Positions 62,985 through 64,000 of a stretch of 64,000 bases of DNA are shown in pieces. Origin of the DNA: Candidatus Desulforudis audaxviator MP104C (GTDB lineage: Bacteria; Bacillota; Desulfotomaculia; Desulfotomaculales; Desulforudaceae); the NCBI RefSeq assembly GCF_000018425.1, contig NC_010424.1, positions 1,690,501 through 1,754,500 of the forward strand, read 5' to 3'. Each line of letters begins with the position of its first letter. The stretch's first letter is position 1. The notes beneath the pieces were generated by a model. That model made no database searches and was not told the DNA's origin. It saw only the letters and a list, made by a program, of their open reading frames with translations. The translations under genes were made by a program, and so were the position numbers.

Positions 62985-64000
62985 TTAGAGTACGGGCAGG
63001 GCCAGGACTTCCTCAAACCGCCTGTCCGTGTCCCCCTGCTCCGCCCGGAGCCAGGTCAAGATTTCCTCCACCGTATCCTCTTCGCCCATCCGGCTGTAAG
63101 CCGCCGCCCGCCATAGCTCACTCTCCCACTTTAGCTCCTTATTGGCCGCCGCGGCGCGCAAGAATGCCTCCGCCGGCTCGTATTCGCCCCGCAGGTAGTG
63201 GGCCTGTCCCAGCACCAGCTTTAGGGAAGCGCTCTGCTCCGCCGCCTCCCGCCACCGAGTCACGAACCGCTCCTCCAGCCGCTCAGCCTGCCGCTCCACC
63301 CGCCCGGGCAAGTCCAGCGCCTTTTGCACGTAATCCCGGGCCGCTTCCAGCTCGCCGCGCTCGATACCGTAACGGGCCGCCCCGATGTAGGTCCGGCCCA
63401 GGATTTCGTAATTGGGCAAATGCAGCGGGTTCGTCAGCAGCAGGGCCTCCGCCTCTGCCACCACCAGTTTGGGCTCCCGCAGGAGATGGTACACGTTCAA
63501 ATTGGAGGACCGGATCTTGATCCCGTAGGGTTCCAGCGCCGCTGCCCGCCGCGCGTACCCGATCGCCCGGTAACGCTTCACCGCGTCGTCCTCGGCCAGC
63601 GCCTGCACCGCGTAAATCTGCGCCAGGTCGCCGGGATAGGTGGCCGTAAACGGGTCCCGCCGGGCCGCCTCCTGCAGCAGCTCTGCCGCCTGGTCCAGGT
63701 CTCGGCCGTACATGGCCCGGGCCCCCTCCGCCCCCAGCCTTCCGGCGGCATACAGACTGGACGCCGGCACCACCAGCACCGCCGCCGCGACCGTACCGAT
63801 CACGGCCACCCCGATCAGCCGCCGGGGCCGGGCGGACACCTCCGGCCCGCTTTCCTCGCCCTTCCCCTTCTTCCGCCTGCGCCCCTCTCCCGGGGCAACA
63901 TTCCCGGAGGCACCAACAGCCAACCCCGCCCCCGCGCGCACCAGGCCCATATAGGCGAAAAGCAGGAGACCCATGGCCGCCATGGACAGATTGAAGTCGA
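62985..64000 (-). CDS. O-antigen ligase-like protein with C-terminal TPR region (partial)
   Basis: About 338 residues are visible; the gene continues past the right edge. The visible part begins DFNLSMAAMGLLLFAYMG, resembling the Wzy_C motif DFDLSxPA, followed by a helix and a basic linker (RRRKKGKGEE). A second helix (about 60-80) precedes a tetratricopeptide-type region (ARAMYGRDLDQAAELLQEAARRDP, ARRAAALEPYG, LGQAHYLRGEYEPAEAFL). It sits ahead of the Wzz and kinase genes in the same direction. Confidence 0.72.
   Translation of the reverse strand, partial: DFNLSMAAMGLLLFAYMGLVRAGAGLAVGASGNVAPGEGRRRKKGKGEESGPEVSARPRRLIGVAVIGTVAAAVLVVPASSLYAAGRLGAEGARAMYGRDLDQAAELLQEAARRDPFTATYPGDLAQIYAVQALAEDDAVKRYRAIGYARRAAALEPYGIKIRSSNLNVYHLLREPKLVVAEAEALLLTNPLHLPNYEILGRTYIGAARYGIERGELEAARDYVQKALDLPGRVERQAERLEERFVTRWREAAEQSASLKLVLGQAHYLRGEYEPAEAFLRAAAANKELKWESELWRAAAYSRMGEEDTVEEILTWLRAEQGDTDRRFEEVLALPVL

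Overview
The window (about 61% GC by eye) looks like chromosome from a spore-forming, anaerobic, high-GC Firmicute of the Desulfotomaculum/Pelotomaculum/Desulforudis type. That placement is inference. It rests on the spoIVB-spo0A pair, LL-diaminopimelate aminotransferase, a ferredoxin-dependent 2-oxoacid oxidoreductase, an Mvh-type [NiFe] hydrogenase with a full hyp set, and Gram-positive style promoters and Shine-Dalgarno (SD) sequences. No rRNA, tRNA, CRISPR array or intact mobile element was recognised. Almost everything is on the minus strand; plus-strand exceptions are a thioredoxin-like gene, a DUF1015 gene, two exported proteins, otsAB and a HIT protein.

Layout, left to right (most operons read right to left). 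1-7.3 kb: aminotransferase (cut by the edge), dapL, dapF, an M20 peptidase, korCBAD and a P-loop protein. 7.3-13.2 kb: envelope and sporulation genes (lipid-phosphate glycosyltransferase, GT2, steB-like, steA-like, spo0A, spoIVB). 13.3-18.7 kb: ligA, amj, pcrA. 19.6-25.6 kb: hisDCBHAF-IE without hisG/hisZ. 25.7-36.5 kb: purine genes (purBCFMNHD, guaA, hpt) with a purE stub before purB and no purK or purSQL. 36.6-41.7 kb: membrane-anchored protein, DUF1015, DUF4198 and a second exported protein, UspA. 42.1-49.3 kb: hypE, hypD, hypC, hypF, hypB, hypA and a hydrogenase maturation protease. 49.9-52.7 kb: mvhA, mvhG, mvhD. 53.0-64.0 kb: murJ, otsAB, galE, small proteins, a membrane acyltransferase-like protein, and a Wzz/tyrosine-kinase pair with a ligase-like protein running off the right edge.

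The strongest finding is in the hydrogenase operon. mvhD and mvhA each contain one in-frame TGA exactly where the family has a conserved cysteine. Each TGA is followed by a hairpin at the spacing expected of a bacterial selenocysteine insertion element (SECIS). In MvhA the predicted selenocysteine (U64) replaces the second cysteine of the N-terminal RxCGxC motif, a bridging Ni-Fe ligand position. The classical NiFeSe site is the C-terminal DPUxxC, and here that motif keeps both cysteines. A simple gene caller would split both genes.

Other unusual features are an apparent AUA start codon for korB behind a perfect SD, and an insertion between hypB and hypF flanked by about 170-bp direct repeats and carrying a type III DNA methyltransferase fragment. 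There is also a purE remnant, a PAS-domain remnant, and several families of short palindromic repeats that often serve as terminators.
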